A stretch of 48,647 nucleotides of DNA from Bradyrhizobium sp. (GTDB taxonomy: Bacteria > Pseudomonadota > Alphaproteobacteria > Rhizobiales > Xanthobacteraceae), in the NCBI RefSeq assembly GCF_027307225.1, contig NZ_DAHUXJ010000099.1:1-48647 (forward strand), given 5' to 3'. The notes below the pieces were generated by a model. It ran no database searches, was not told the DNA's origin, and worked only from the letters and a program-made list of their open reading frames with translations. Within the stretch, counting starts at the first letter, position 1, and each line of letters starts with the position of its first letter. Below are positions 8,119 through 16,738 of the stretch, in pieces. The position numbers and the translations under genes are program-made.

Positions 8119-8600
8119 TTGCGCCGTCGGGCAAATCATTTGTACGCCTCGCGCCATCCTGTCCCAATGACTGAGGGGCGGCTCGCGATCGCCACGAACG
8201 CGGGACAGGACGCGATGGCCGCTGGTCTCCTCGCAAGGCGTGCGAAGGACGGGCGGACGGCGAAGCCGTGTGGTCCTGACGCCCCGACGCTGGCGTCAAC
8301 TCGCGATGATGCTACGCATTGCGCGGGGATGGTGGCAAGAAAGCCCGGTTCACCAGGGAGAGTACGGAGTAAGCCGTAAAGCCACTCGCGCAGGGAATGC
8401 CGGCCTTCGCCGGTGAACCTGTGGTGACTAACTCGTATGCTTTTTTACTTGCATACGAGGCCGCGGGTGCATTGGCGCCCGGCATTCCCTGCGCCCTCGG
8501 TACGGAGGGCGGACGGCTTTATGCAGCACCCGGACGCGAAGCGCGCCGCGGGAAGGTGGAGGCGTGTCCCGGACGCGGCGAAGCGCGTCAGCGGTGCGCC
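8119..8600 (+). repeat. Longer copy of dispersed repeat (copy B)
   Basis: The first 80 bases match the copy at 7188-7270. Downstream it carries an inverted-repeat core (8347-8493). The right limit is approximate because only one full copy is in the window. It could be a non-coding structured element or a degenerate mobile unit. Confidence 0.55.
8389..8493. repeat. Nested perfect inverted repeats
   Basis: An outer 15-base stem (CGCAGGGAATGCCGG at 8389-8403 with CCGGCATTCCCTGCG at 8479-8493) encloses an inner 9-base stem (CTCGTATGC at 8432-8440 with GCATACGAG at 8451-8459). GGTTCACC at 8347-8354 could instead pair with GGTGAACC at 8412-8419, crossing the outer stem. The pairing is seen directly; transcription is not shown. 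Confidence 0.7.
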
Positions 8601-8728
8601 GCAGAGCCGGGACCCAGCAATCGAATGATGGAAATCGAACTATGGACCCCGGATCAGCAGCGCATCATCTGATCGGGCCGCGCGCCGCGCAGGCCCGATC
8701 ATGCTGCGCGGCATCCGGGGAACGAGAC

Positions 8729-9310
8729 CTACTCGCTCTTCGGCTCTTTCGACATGCGGTCGAGGCGGTCCTGCATGTCCTTCATCTGCTTGCGCAGATC
8801 GTCGATGTTGTCGTCCGCCGACGGCTCTGCCGCCTTTTCGGAGCCTGTGGAGCGCTGCGGCACGAACGGCTTGAACATCGAGAACGTCTGCTGAAACAAT
8901 TCCATGTTGCGGCGGACGTGCTCTTCCAGCGGCGCAAACGGCGTTCCGCTGAACGTATCGGTGAGCTGCTTGCGGAATTTTTCCTGCTCGCGCGTCAGCG
9001 TGTCGATGGATTGTTCGAGATATTTCGGTACCACCATCTGCATGCTGTCGCCGTAAAAGCGGATCAGCTGCCGCAGGAACGTGGTCGGCAACAGATTCTG
9101 CCCGGCCTTGTTCTCCTGTTCGAAGATGATCTGCGCGAGCACCGAGCGGGTGATGTCGTCGCCGGTCTTGGCGTCGTAGACGAGGAAGTCCTCGCCCTCC
9201 TTCACCATCGCCGCGAGGTCCTCGAGCGTCACGTAGGTGCTCGTTCCGGTATTATAGAGCCGTCGGTTTGCGTATTTCTTGATGGTGGTGGGCTGGTCTG
9301 ATTTCGCCAT
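8729..9310 (-). CDS. phaR: Polyhydroxyalkanoate synthesis repressor PhaR
   Basis: A 193-aa regulator. The N-terminal PHB/PHA accumulation regulator DNA-binding domain is plain (TTIKKYANRRLYNTGTSTYV at about residues 8-27, then LEDLAAMVKEGEDFLVYDAK), followed by the PHB-binding repeat region (ITRSVLAQIIFEQE...NLLPTTFLRQLIRFYGD). The C-terminus (about 145-193) is a charged, probably coiled-coil tail. PhaR binds DNA when PHB is absent and is titrated onto granules. The ATG at 9310 is chosen because it places the conserved domain at the usual distance; the longer frame to 9385 adds 25 unconserved residues. It is divergent from phaA across about 290 bases, which should hold its operator. Confidence 0.93.
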   Translation of the reverse strand: MAKSDQPTTIKKYANRRLYNTGTSTYVTLEDLAAMVKEGEDFLVYDAKTGDDITRSVLAQIIFEQENKAGQNLLPTTFLRQLIRFYGDSMQMVVPKYLEQSIDTLTREQEKFRKQLTDTFSGTPFAPLEEHVRRNMELFQQTFSMFKPFVPQRSTGSEKAAEPSADDNIDDLRKQMKDMQDRLDRMSKEPKSE

Positions 9311-9497
9311 GGGGCTCACACGGAAAGAGCGAAAAACGGGAACCCTGCGGGGTGCCGAAGGGTGAGAGGCAACGCATTGCAGCAAAGGTAAGCATTTTCA
9401 ATGCGGTTCGGCTACCGTTTTGTGCGGCACGGTTAATCCCAAGGCACGGAGGCGGCTTGAGGAAAGGGCAGCGATCACCATTTTGAGTGCAGTGCCG

Positions 9498-9526
9498 TTG
9501 ACATGCCTCAACGACGTTAACAGGAT
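9498..9526 (+). promoter_or_regulatory. Candidate phaA promoter
   Basis: A perfect -35 TTGACA at 9498-9503 is followed after 17 bases by CAGGAT at 9521-9526, a weak -10. It lies about 75 bases before the phaA ATG in the phaR-phaA intergenic region. Confidence 0.4.
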
Positions 9527-9600
9527 GAGGGACGAGACTGGCCCATCAATTGGCGCCCGCCCGGCCTCATAAAAAGAACCCCAAGCTCAGGAGAAAAACC

Positions 9601-10779
9601 ATGTCAGACGATGTCGTCATCGTCAGCGCCGCCCGCACCCCGGTCGGCAGCTTCAACGGTGCGTTCGCCACCTTGCCGGCCCACAATCTGGGCGCCATTG
9701 CCATCAAGGCCGCGCTGGAGCGGGCGGGCGTCGAGCCTGCGCGCGTTTCGGAAGTCATCATGGGCCAGATCTTGACCGCGGCCCAGGGGCAGAACCCGGC
9801 CCGCCAGGCCTCGATCATGGCCGGCATTCCGGTGGAGAGCCCGGCCTGGGGCGTCAACCAGCTTTGCGGTTCCGGCCTGCGCACCGTGGCGCTCGGCTAT
9901 CAGGCGCTCCTCAATGGCGATTCGGACATCGTCGTCGCCGGCGGCCAGGAATCCATGAGCATGGCCCCGCATGCGCAGTATCTGCGCGGCGGCGTCAAGA
10001 TGGGCGGCGTTGAGTTCATCGACACCATGATCAAGGACGGGCTGTGGGATGCCTTCAACGGCTACCACATGGGCAACACGGCCGAGAACGTCGCCAGGCA
10101 GTATCAGATCACCCGCTCGCAGCAGGACGAGTTCGCAGTCTCCTCGCAGAACAAGGCGGAAGCTGCGCAGAAGGCCGGTCGCTTCAAGGACGAGATCGTT
10201 CCCGTGACGATCAAGACCCGCAAAGGCGATGTCGTCGTCGATGCCGACGAATATCCGCGCCACGGTGCCACACTGGATGCCATGACCAAGCTGCGCCCGG
10301 CCTTCGAGAAGGATGGCACGGTGACGGCCGGCAATGCGTCCGGCATCAATGACGGCGCGGCTGCTCTCGTGCTGATGACGGCCAAGCAGGCGGCCAAGGA
10401 AGGCAAGACGCCGATCGCCCGCATCGTGTCGTGGGCGCATGCCGGCGTCGATCCGAAGATCATGGGCACCGGTCCCATTCCGTCCTCGCGCGCCGCGCTG
10501 AAGAAGGCCGGCTGGAACATCGCCGATCTCGATCTGATCGAGGCCAACGAAGCCTTCGCCGCGCAGGCCTGCGCAGTCAACAAGGACCTGGGCTGGGATA
10601 CCTCCAAGGTCAACGTCAACGGCGGCGCGATCGCGATCGGCCATCCGGTCGGCGCATCCGGTGCGCGCGTGCTGGTGACGCTGTTGCATGAAATGCAGAA
10701 GCGCGATGCCAAGAAGGGCCTCGCCACGCTCTGCATCGGCGGTGGCATGGGTATTGCGATGTGCGTGGAGCGCAATTGA
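9601..10779 (+). CDS. phaA: Acetyl-CoA C-acetyltransferase (beta-ketothiolase)
   Basis: A 392-aa thiolase that condenses two acetyl-CoA to acetoacetyl-CoA, the first step of polyhydroxybutyrate synthesis. All catalytic residues are visible: C89 in [10 protein letters not shown]348 in [11 protein letters not shown] and C378 in LCIGGGMG. Length is the family norm. The ATG at 9601 follows AGGAG with eight-base spacing, so it is preferred over an upstream frame from 9550. phaB follows 216 bases later, separated by a strong terminator-like hairpin, and phaR is divergent upstream. Confidence 0.96.
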   Translation: MSDDVVIVSAARTPVGSFNGAFATLPAHNLGAIAIKAALERAGVEPARVSEVIMGQILTAAQGQNPARQASIMAGIPVESPAWGVNQLCGSGLRTVALGYQALLNGDSDIVVAGGQESMSMAPHAQYLRGGVKMGGVEFIDTMIKDGLWDAFNGYHMGNTAENVARQYQITRSQQDEFAVSSQNKAEAAQKAGRFKDEIVPVTIKTRKGDVVVDADEYPRHGATLDAMTKLRPAFEKDGTVTAGNASGINDGAAALVLMTAKQAAKEGKTPIARIVSWAHAGVDPKIMGTGPIPSSRAALKKAGWNIADLDLIEANEAFAAQACAVNKDLGWDTSKVNVNGGAIAIGHPVGASGARVLVTLLHEMQKRDAKKGLATLCIGGGMGIAMCVERN

Positions 10780-10869
10780 ATCGAGGCGCGTGCAACGCAC
10801 GCGCCAAAAGAAAGTTCAGTCGCTGCCGATTATATTTCCTTCGCAACCGCACAGGACTCACATAAAGGA

Positions 10870-10900
10870 AACGCCCGGCTCGCGCCGGGCGTTTTGTTCT
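10870..10900 (+). terminator. Rho-independent terminator between phaA and phaB
   Basis: A perfect 10-base stem (AACGCCCGGC at 10870-10879, GCCGGGCGTT at 10884-10893) with a TCGC loop and a T-rich tail (TTGTTCT). The 14 bases GGGCGTTTTGTTCT recur directly afterwards at 10905-10918. Confidence 0.85.
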
Positions 10901-10995
10901 GATCGGGCGTTTTGTTCTTGATGTTCGCGAGGCGGCTCGCATAATTCGAAGCGCGTTATAAAAAGCGTCTTCAAAATACCAAGGGAGGTTCCGAC

Positions 10996-11721
10996 ATGGC
11001 ACGTGTTGCATTGGTGACGGGGGGAACGCGAGGTATTGGTGCTTCGATCAGCAAGGCTTTGAAGGCTGCCGGTTACAAGGTCGCCGCGAACTATGGCGGC
11101 AACGATGCCGCCGCGGAGAAGTTCAAGGCCGAGAACGCCATTCCCGTTTACAAGTGGGACGTGAGCTCGTTCGAGGCGTCGGCCGCCGGCGTCAAGCAGG
11201 TCGAGGCGGATCTCGGCCCGATCGAAGTGCTCGTCAACAATGCCGGCATCACCCGTGACGGCGCCTTCCACAAGATGACGATCGAGCAGTGGAATGCGGT
11301 CATCGGCACCAATCTCGGCTCGCTGTTCAATGTCACCCGTCAGGTGATCGAGGGCATGCGGGCGAGGAAGTTCGGCCGCATCATCAATATCTCCTCGATC
11401 AACGGCCAGAAGGGCCAGTTCGGTCAGGTCAATTATTCCGCCGCCAAGGCTGGCGACATCGGATTCACCAAGGCGCTCGCGCTGGAAAACGCCAAGGGCG
11501 GAATCACCGTGAACGTGATCTGCCCAGGTTACATCAATACCGAGATGGTGCAGGCTGTCCCCAAGGAAGTTCTGGAGAAGAGCATCCTGCCGCTGATCCC
11601 GGTCAACCGGCTCGGCGAGCCCCACGAGATCGCGCGCGCCGTGGTCTTCCTGGCGGCGGATGATGCCGGCGCCATCACCGGCTCGACGCTGACGATCAAT
11701 GGCGGTCAGTATATGACGTGA
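10996..11721 (+). CDS. phaB: Acetoacetyl-CoA reductase, NADPH-dependent
   Basis: A 241-aa short-chain dehydrogenase that reduces acetoacetyl-CoA to (R)-3-hydroxybutyryl-CoA, the monomer for PHB synthase. The cofactor motif is VTGGTRGIGASISKAL (from about residue 6), followed by LVNNAGITRDGAF and the catalytic YSAAK with its serine in NISSINGQKGQ, features typical of PhaB. The ATG at 10996 is preceded by GGGAGG. The hairpin upstream suggests it is not simply cotranscribed with phaA and may have its own promoter. Family length is standard. PHB synthase (phaC) is not in the window. Confidence 0.95.
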   Translation: MARVALVTGGTRGIGASISKALKAAGYKVAANYGGNDAAAEKFKAENAIPVYKWDVSSFEASAAGVKQVEADLGPIEVLVNNAGITRDGAFHKMTIEQWNAVIGTNLGSLFNVTRQVIEGMRARKFGRIINISSINGQKGQFGQVNYSAAKAGDIGFTKALALENAKGGITVNVICPGYINTEMVQAVPKEVLEKSILPLIPVNRLGEPHEIARAVVFLAADDAGAITGSTLTINGGQYMT

Positions 11722-11734
11722 TTGATCCGATGAT

Positions 11735-11819
11735 GTCATTCCGGGATGGTGCGTAAGCACCAGACCCGGAATCTCGAGGTTCCGGATTCGCTCAGTATCA
11801 TTTCGCGCTCCGGAACGAC
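11735..11819. repeat. Palindromic intergenic element, type GTCATTCCGG (copy 1)
   Basis: Outer arms GTCATTCCGG (11735-11744) and CCGGAACGAC (11810-11819) enclose an inner dyad around CCGGAATCTCGAGGTTCCGG. Its sequence is related to 36606-36685. It sits between the phaB stop and the transporter start. Confidence 0.7.
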
Positions 11820-11826
11820 AGCCGAC

Positions 11827-12696
11827 ATGACCTCCCGCACCGCGACCCTGATCGGACTATCCGCGATCCTCATGTGGTCGCTGCTCGCCGTGCTGACGGT
11901 CGCGACAGGGACTATCCCGGCGTTTCAACTGGCCGCGATCACCTTTGCGATCGGCGGGCTGGTTGGACTGTCAACCTTCATCGGACGGCCGGAAGCCTTG
12001 TCGGCTTTGCGGCAGCCGCCGCTGGTATGGGCGGTCGGCGTCGGCGGGTTGTTCGGCTATCACGCGCTCTATTTTCTGGCGCTGCGCTTTGCGCCACCGG
12101 CAGAGGCCGGACTTTTGAATTACCTGTGGCCACTCCTGATCGTGCTGTTCTCGTCGTTCCTGCCCGGCGAGCGATTGGCGCCGCATCACGTCATTGGCGC
12201 GCTGGCGGGCCTTGCCGGCACCGTGCTGCTGCTGGCCGGCAACGGCCTGTCGGGGTTCGCTCCCGGCGAGTTGCCCGGTCTGTTTGCGGCTTTCGTCGCG
12301 GCTTTTGTCTGGGCGACCTATTCAGTGATGTCGCGGCGGCTCAAGTCGGTACCGACCGATGCCGTCGCCGGCTTTTGTCTTGTCACGGCGCTACTCGCCG
12401 CGCTCATGCATGCGCTGTTCGAGCGCACGGTCTGGCCCGAGACGTCAAGGCAGTGGCTTGCCGTGATCGCGCTTGGCATCGGGCCGGTGGGGGCGGCGTT
12501 CTACACCTGGGACATCGGCATGAAGCGCGGCGACATTCGCGTGCTGGGTGCCGCGTCCTACGCGACGCCGCTGCTTTCGACCGGGTTACTGATCCTCGCC
12601 GGTTTCGCCAAGGCCAGCGCCAACATCGCGATCGCCGCCGTGCTGATCGCGGGCGGCGGATTGATCGCGGCGCGCGACATGTTTCGCAAGCGATGA
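11827..12696 (+). CDS. EamA/DMT-family inner-membrane transporter
   Basis: A 289-aa protein with about ten hydrophobic segments in two EamA repeats, the drug/metabolite transporter architecture. The segments FGYHALYFLALRFAPPAEAG and NYLWPLLIVLFS resemble the YddG-type aromatic amino acid exporters, so export of amino acids or related metabolites is plausible but unproven. The ATG at 11827 is chosen because the longer frame (from 11746) reads through an intergenic palindrome. It stands alone between phaB and the convergent gloB. Confidence 0.85.
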   Translation: MTSRTATLIGLSAILMWSLLAVLTVATGTIPAFQLAAITFAIGGLVGLSTFIGRPEALSALRQPPLVWAVGVGGLFGYHALYFLALRFAPPAEAGLLNYLWPLLIVLFSSFLPGERLAPHHVIGALAGLAGTVLLLAGNGLSGFAPGELPGLFAAFVAAFVWATYSVMSRRLKSVPTDAVAGFCLVTALLAALMHALFERTVWPETSRQWLAVIALGIGPVGAAFYTWDIGMKRGDIRVLGAASYATPLLSTGLLILAGFAKASANIAIAAVLIAGGGLIAARDMFRKR

Positions 12697-12759
12697 AAGC
12701 GCCTTTTGGCGCTAACTCGAACTGCGGAGGGCCGCATGGCCATCAAGCGAATTCCTGCA

Positions 12760-13527
12760 TCAGGATTTGTTCTTGCGCTCGCGCAACTCGCCGAACACTT
12801 CAGCCGCGCTGCGGTCTTTCATCCGCACGCTGGCGGCAACGGAAGGTTCGTCCGCGCGCAGGAAGACGTTGGCCTTCTTTTCTTCGCCAAGCAGCGTCGG
12901 GATCGTCGGCCTGTTCTCAGCTCGCAAGCGCTTCACTTCCTCGGCACGCGCCTTCAGCACCGGATTTTCCGGTTCGATCGTCAGCGCGAATTTGATGTTC
13001 GAAGCCGTATACTCATGGCCGCAATAGAGTTTGAAATCGTCCGGCAGTGCCCGCAGCTTGAGCAGCGATTCCCACATCATTGGATAGTTGCCTTCGAACA
13101 CCCGCCCGCAGCCGATCGAAAACAGCGTATCGGCGGCGAACACCGCCTTTTCGTTGTCGAAGACGTAGCTGACATGGTCGAGTGTGTGGCCGGGCGTTTC
13201 CAGCACCCGCACCAGCAGGCTGCCGATCTTGAGAACATCGCCCTGGCCAGTGCGAAGATCGACATTCGCAATCTTGGTCGACTTGTCGTGGGGCGCGACG
13301 ACGCGGCAGTTATATTTCTGCTTGAGTTCGGCGACGCCGCCGACATGGTCATGGTGGTGATGGGTGATGAGAATGTCGGTGAGCTGCCAGCCTTCACGCT
13401 CCAGCGCGGCGATGACGGGGGCGGCTTCCGGGGCATCGATCGAGGCGGTCGCCTTGGTCGCCGGATCGTGAATCAGATAGCCGAAATTATCGGACAGGCA
13501 GGGGAACAGGCGGATTTCGGCGGCCAT
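12760..13527 (-). CDS. gloB: Hydroxyacylglutathione hydrolase (glyoxalase II)
   Basis: A 255-aa metallo-beta-lactamase-fold enzyme that hydrolyses S-lactoylglutathione to lactate and glutathione in methylglyoxal detoxification. The binuclear metal site is intact: THHHHDH (H56, H58, D60, H61), the histidine in TPGHTLDHV, the aspartate in FAADTLFSIGCGR and the histidine in YCGHEYT. The C-terminal glyoxalase II extension with NPVLKARAEEVKRLRAENRP is present. Divergent from the methyltransferase at 13641 with 113 bases between them. Confidence 0.96.
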   Translation of the reverse strand: MAAEIRLFPCLSDNFGYLIHDPATKATASIDAPEAAPVIAALEREGWQLTDILITHHHHDHVGGVAELKQKYNCRVVAPHDKSTKIANVDLRTGQGDVLKIGSLLVRVLETPGHTLDHVSYVFDNEKAVFAADTLFSIGCGRVFEGNYPMMWESLLKLRALPDDFKLYCGHEYTASNIKFALTIEPENPVLKARAEEVKRLRAENRPTIPTLLGEEKKANVFLRADEPSVAASVRMKDRSAAEVFGELRERKNKS

Positions 13528-13640
13528 GATACCTCCGTTTTTCTGGCGGGCGCTTCCTTTAGGCTATGAAATAGGGCGTTAACGCCGAATGAGCAATGCG
13601 CGATTGGACGCCCAATAGGGCGGCTTGCCGTGATAGATTG

Positions 13641-14390
13641 ATGTCCATGTCGATCGATGTCATCGATTTGAGAGATTTCTACTCGCAGCGCCTCGGCATC
13701 GTGGCGCGGCGATTGATCAACCGCGGTATCCGCGCGCGCTGGCCGGAAGCCGAAGGCCAGCGCGTGCTCGGCATCGGCTATCCCACGCCCTATCTCGGCC
13801 TGTTTCGCGATACGTCTGAACGCTGCATCGCCTTCATGCCGGCGGCACAAGGTGTGCTGAAATGGCCGACGTCGCGGCCGACGCTGGCGGCGCTCGTCGA
13901 TGAATTTTCGCTGCCGCTGCCGGATTCCGCGGTCGACCGCATCCTGCTGGTCCATGCGCTGGAAATGTGTGACGACCCCGAAGGGCTCTTGCGCGAGGTG
14001 TGGCGGGTACTCGCGCCCTCGGGCCGCATGATGGCGGTCATTCCCAATCGGCGGGGGGTGTGGACGCGTACTGACAACACGCCGTTCGGCCATGGCCGGC
14101 CCTATTCACGCTCGCAAATTACGCAACTGCTGCGCCAGACCTGGTTCACACCGATCGGCTGGGGTGAGGCCCTGTTCGTTCCGCCTGTCGGGGCTGGCTG
14201 GTTTCTCCGCTCGGCGACGGCATGGGAGCGCGTCGGCGCCGCGATATCGATGCCGTTTGCCGGCGTTCATATCGTCGAAGCGACCAAGCAGGTCTACCGC
14301 GCGATCCCGGCGCACCGCGAGCGCACGCGCCTGATACCGGCGTTGCCGCCGGTATTGGTGCCGTCGTCATTCCACCGGGATGACAGATAG
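13641..14390 (+). CDS. Class I SAM-dependent methyltransferase (type 11-like)
   Basis: A 249-aa protein. VLGIGYPTPYLGLF (about residues 40-53) is in the position of motif I but atypical, while DSAVDRILLVHALEM and LREVWRVLAPSGRMMAVIPN are the usual later motifs of Methyltransf_11 enzymes. This family often lies next to gloB in alphaproteobacteria, from memory, with unknown substrate. ATG 13641 is preferred; ATG 13647 and an upstream start at 13596 are possible. The C-terminal part carries a VEATKQVYRAIPA segment. Soluble. Confidence 0.75.
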   Translation: MSMSIDVIDLRDFYSQRLGIVARRLINRGIRARWPEAEGQRVLGIGYPTPYLGLFRDTSERCIAFMPAAQGVLKWPTSRPTLAALVDEFSLPLPDSAVDRILLVHALEMCDDPEGLLREVWRVLAPSGRMMAVIPNRRGVWTRTDNTPFGHGRPYSRSQITQLLRQTWFTPIGWGEALFVPPVGAGWFLRSATAWERVGAAISMPFAGVHIVEATKQVYRAIPAHRERTRLIPALPPVLVPSSFHRDDR

Positions 14391-14432
14391 AGAGTTCATC
14401 GAGTCCCTGCGCGAGCAGGCGCGGGAAGCCGG

Positions 14433-15197
14433 CTATTCGTTGCCCGGATTGAAATCGTCGCCAGGGGCAGCCGGTGCAGCGGCCGCGCCTTCCGGACGCG
14501 GCCCGTGCGGGCGGCGCCGGCGTCGCGGGAATCGCTCGCGCTCGCCGCGTTCGCCACCGTTGCCTTCGAAGCCGCCATTGATCTGGGGCTGCGGTCCGGT
14601 GATGAAGGACGGCAGGCGATCGACGCCGCCATTATCGGGCACCGAAGGTTGCGGCTGCGGCTGATGTTGCGGCTGGTTGCGTTGATCGCGCTGCTCGCGA
14701 TGTTCGCGCGGCTGATGCTGCTGGTCGCGCGGTTGATAGGATTGCTGATGATCGCGCTGACCATTGTTGTCGCGATTGTCGCGCGGCACGAACGGTTGCT
14801 GTTGCTGCGGGACAAATCCCGGCTCCTGGCCGAAGCTTGATGAAAAGCCATCCTCCTCCTCACCGTCTTCCGAGATCATCTCGGCGTCCGGCCGGGGCTG
14901 CTGCGGCTGATTTTGGCGGAATTGTTCCTGGGCCGCCGCAATCAGGCGGAAGTAATGCTCGGCGTGCTGATAGTAATTTTCAGCAGCCACGGGGTCGCCG
15001 GAGGAGCGGGCATCGCGCGCCAGTTGCACATATTTCTCGGCAACGTGGGATGCAGTACCGCGGATCTTGATGTCGGGTCCGTTGGATTCGAACACCCGAG
15101 TCATCGGGTTTTGGCCGCGCCGGTTGTTGTTATTATTGTTATTATTGTTGCTATTGTTCCGGTTACGCATCCGCTTGTTGTTTTGACCGTTTCTCAT
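14433..15197 (-). CDS. DUF4167-domain protein with Asn- and Gln-rich tracts
   Basis: A 254-aa protein. The N-terminus is MRNGQNNKRMRNRN followed by an Asn run of about nine, then the DUF4167 core (TRVFESNGPDIKIRGTASHV through AEKYVQLARDARSSGDPVAA and ENYYQHAEHYFRLIAAAQEQ, about residues 33-95). The rest is a disordered, Gln/Arg/Pro-rich tail ending in an Arg cluster. The ATG at 15197 (AAAGG upstream) is chosen; a longer frame to 15290 adds an unconserved N-terminus. The family commonly follows prmC in Rhizobiales and has no known function; a nucleic-acid-binding role is a guess from the basic disordered tail. Confidence 0.88.
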   Translation of the reverse strand: MRNGQNNKRMRNRNNSNNNNNNNNNRRGQNPMTRVFESNGPDIKIRGTASHVAEKYVQLARDARSSGDPVAAENYYQHAEHYFRLIAAAQEQFRQNQPQQPRPDAEMISEDGEEEDGFSSSFGQEPGFVPQQQQPFVPRDNRDNNGQRDHQQSYQPRDQQHQPREHREQRDQRNQPQHQPQPQPSVPDNGGVDRLPSFITGPQPQINGGFEGNGGERGERERFPRRRRRPHGPRPEGAAAAPAAPGDDFNPGNE

Positions 15198-15723
15198 ATC
15201 GTGCCTTTGATCCAGCCCTGAAATTGCCCTGTCTCGAATTCCTCGCCCTGATCTCGACGGGCTCGGGAGTACTGCTCTTGCTTCTTCCACCTTCGCGCGC
15301 CGCCCGATCCAGCCCGCGCGTTCTCGTCGCGCACCGCACTGAAGCCGCCGCTTATTTCCTTACAGATTTGCTGTACGTCGCAGTCAACAAAAGACGCGTT
15401 CCCCACCAGCCCGGCGCGCATCGCCGGCCGCATCATGTCGTTCCGCCTGCGAAAACAAGCGCAGGTTTCGGGCGTGATTTTTCAAGCGCAATATCAATCA
15501 GGCTTTCGTTCGCTTTGCGGTCGGAGCAGCGCAGCTTGCTAAGCCATCGCGCTCAAAAGGACCTGCGTTTTGGAACCTTTCACCCGGGGCCGGCTCTCGT
15601 TTCGAGAACTCTGGCCTCAATCCGTATACGCCTACGGGGCCAGTAACCCTGGACTGATGTTGAGCGGAACGTAGTCGCTCCGGGGCAATATTCCAAGAGG
15701 TTTTTTTGCAATCCAATCAGGCT
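15198..15723. other. 526-base gap between prmC and the DUF4167 gene
   Basis: I see no convincing gene. Short frames on both strands (for example 15224-15646 plus, 15194-15436 minus) lack recognisable features. Small hairpins such as TCTCGTTTCGAGA near 15597-15609 occur, without a T-tract. It may hold the promoter of the DUF4167 gene. Confidence 0.5.
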
Positions 15724-16611
15724 TTATTGGGACGGTTTCCGCCCCAAGACGGCTCGCGGGATGCCCGCCAGATCGGCTTTTGGCGCCCTCTGCGGCATTA
15801 ACCCTGCTGCCGCCATCAACTGTGAAATAGGGACACTTTGGCCGCATCCGGCTTCCACGATCAGGATCCCGCCCGGCGCGAGCAGGCGGTCCGATTCGAC
15901 GACGATCTGACGGTAGGCATCGAGGCCGTCAGCGCCCCCGTCCAGCGCGCCGCGCGGATCATATTCGCGCACTTCCCGATCGAGTTCCGCAATGTCGGCC
16001 GAGCGGATGTAAGGCGGGTTCGACACGACCAGGTCGAACGTTCCCGACAGCGCGGCCGCGTAGTTGCAGGCGACAAAGGCGGCCCGCGATGCGAAACCGA
16101 GGCGCCTGGCATTGCCCTGTGCGGTTTGCAACGCCATTGGGCTGATGTCGGTGCCGACGCCGGTCGCCTCGCGCCATTCGGACAAGAGCGCCAGCAGAAT
16201 AGCGCCCGACCCCGTGCCGACGTCGATGATGCGGCGAGGCTGATTACCGTGTTCGCTGCGCCCTAATTCGAGGGCGAACTCGACGACCGTTTCGGTGTCA
16301 GGCCGCGGCACCAGCGTTGCCGGAGAAAGCTGCAAGGAGAGGCCCCAGAATTCCTTGACGCCGAGAATACGGGCAACCGGTTCGCCTGCCAGGCGCCGTT
16401 CCGCGAATCCCGCGAGCCGATGTGCTTCCTCCGGCGTGAGCCGGCGGCCCGCCGCACGGATCGTGCCTGTCAGGTCCAGCCCAAGGACTTCGCCGACCAA
16501 TAAGCGGGCGTCGAGTTCGGCCGAAGCGATGCCGCCAGATTTCAAATGTGACGTCAGCGCACGCCGCGCATCTTCGACTGTCTGTCCGTCAAATCGGTCG
16601 GTCACGTGCAT
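15724..16611 (-). CDS. prmC: Release factor glutamine N5-methyltransferase
   Basis: A 295-aa enzyme that methylates the glutamine of the GGQ motif in RF1 and RF2, raising termination efficiency. It has the N-terminal helical PrmC domain (about 10-90), motif I IIDVGTGSGAILLAL (from about 128) and the signature NPPY (N198-Y201) in SNPPYIRSADI. Length is normal. In most alphaproteobacteria it lies directly downstream of prfA; here prfA is 7 kb away at 23602, with an importer cluster in between. It is divergent from the HIT gene. Confidence 0.95.
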   Translation of the reverse strand: MHVTDRFDGQTVEDARRALTSHLKSGGIASAELDARLLVGEVLGLDLTGTIRAAGRRLTPEEAHRLAGFAERRLAGEPVARILGVKEFWGLSLQLSPATLVPRPDTETVVEFALELGRSEHGNQPRRIIDVGTGSGAILLALLSEWREATGVGTDISPMALQTAQGNARRLGFASRAAFVACNYAAALSGTFDLVVSNPPYIRSADIAELDREVREYDPRGALDGGADGLDAYRQIVVESDRLLAPGGILIVEAGCGQSVPISQLMAAAGLMPQRAPKADLAGIPRAVLGRKPSQ

Positions 16612-16738
16612 CCTGCATCCTGGCCCATTGACGCGGCCGTTGTTAGCCGATCACGCTAGTAGCGTCGATATTGCTTGCGTCAAGGCGCAACGGATGCTCT
16701 TCGTAAAATTCCGCTAAAATTCCAGCCAGGAATGACAA

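Larger units (their letters stand above)
7914..8728. other. Long intergenic region dominated by a dispersed structured repeat
   Basis: About 815 bases without a supportable gene. From about 8119 to perhaps 8600 it is occupied by a repeat resembling, from memory, a dispersed intergenic sequence of Bradyrhizobium genomes. Open frames here (for example 8119-8379 and 8397-8672) have no protein-like features. Confidence 0.6.

Noticed and set aside
8564..9301. 245-aa plus-strand frame over phaR
   Set aside because: Antisense to a clear phaR gene; the composition is typical of a shadow frame.
15575..15605. GGAAC...CGTT, resembling an EcfG general stress promoter
   Set aside because: The spacing is about 21 bases instead of the usual 16 to 17, and no gene follows in the right place.
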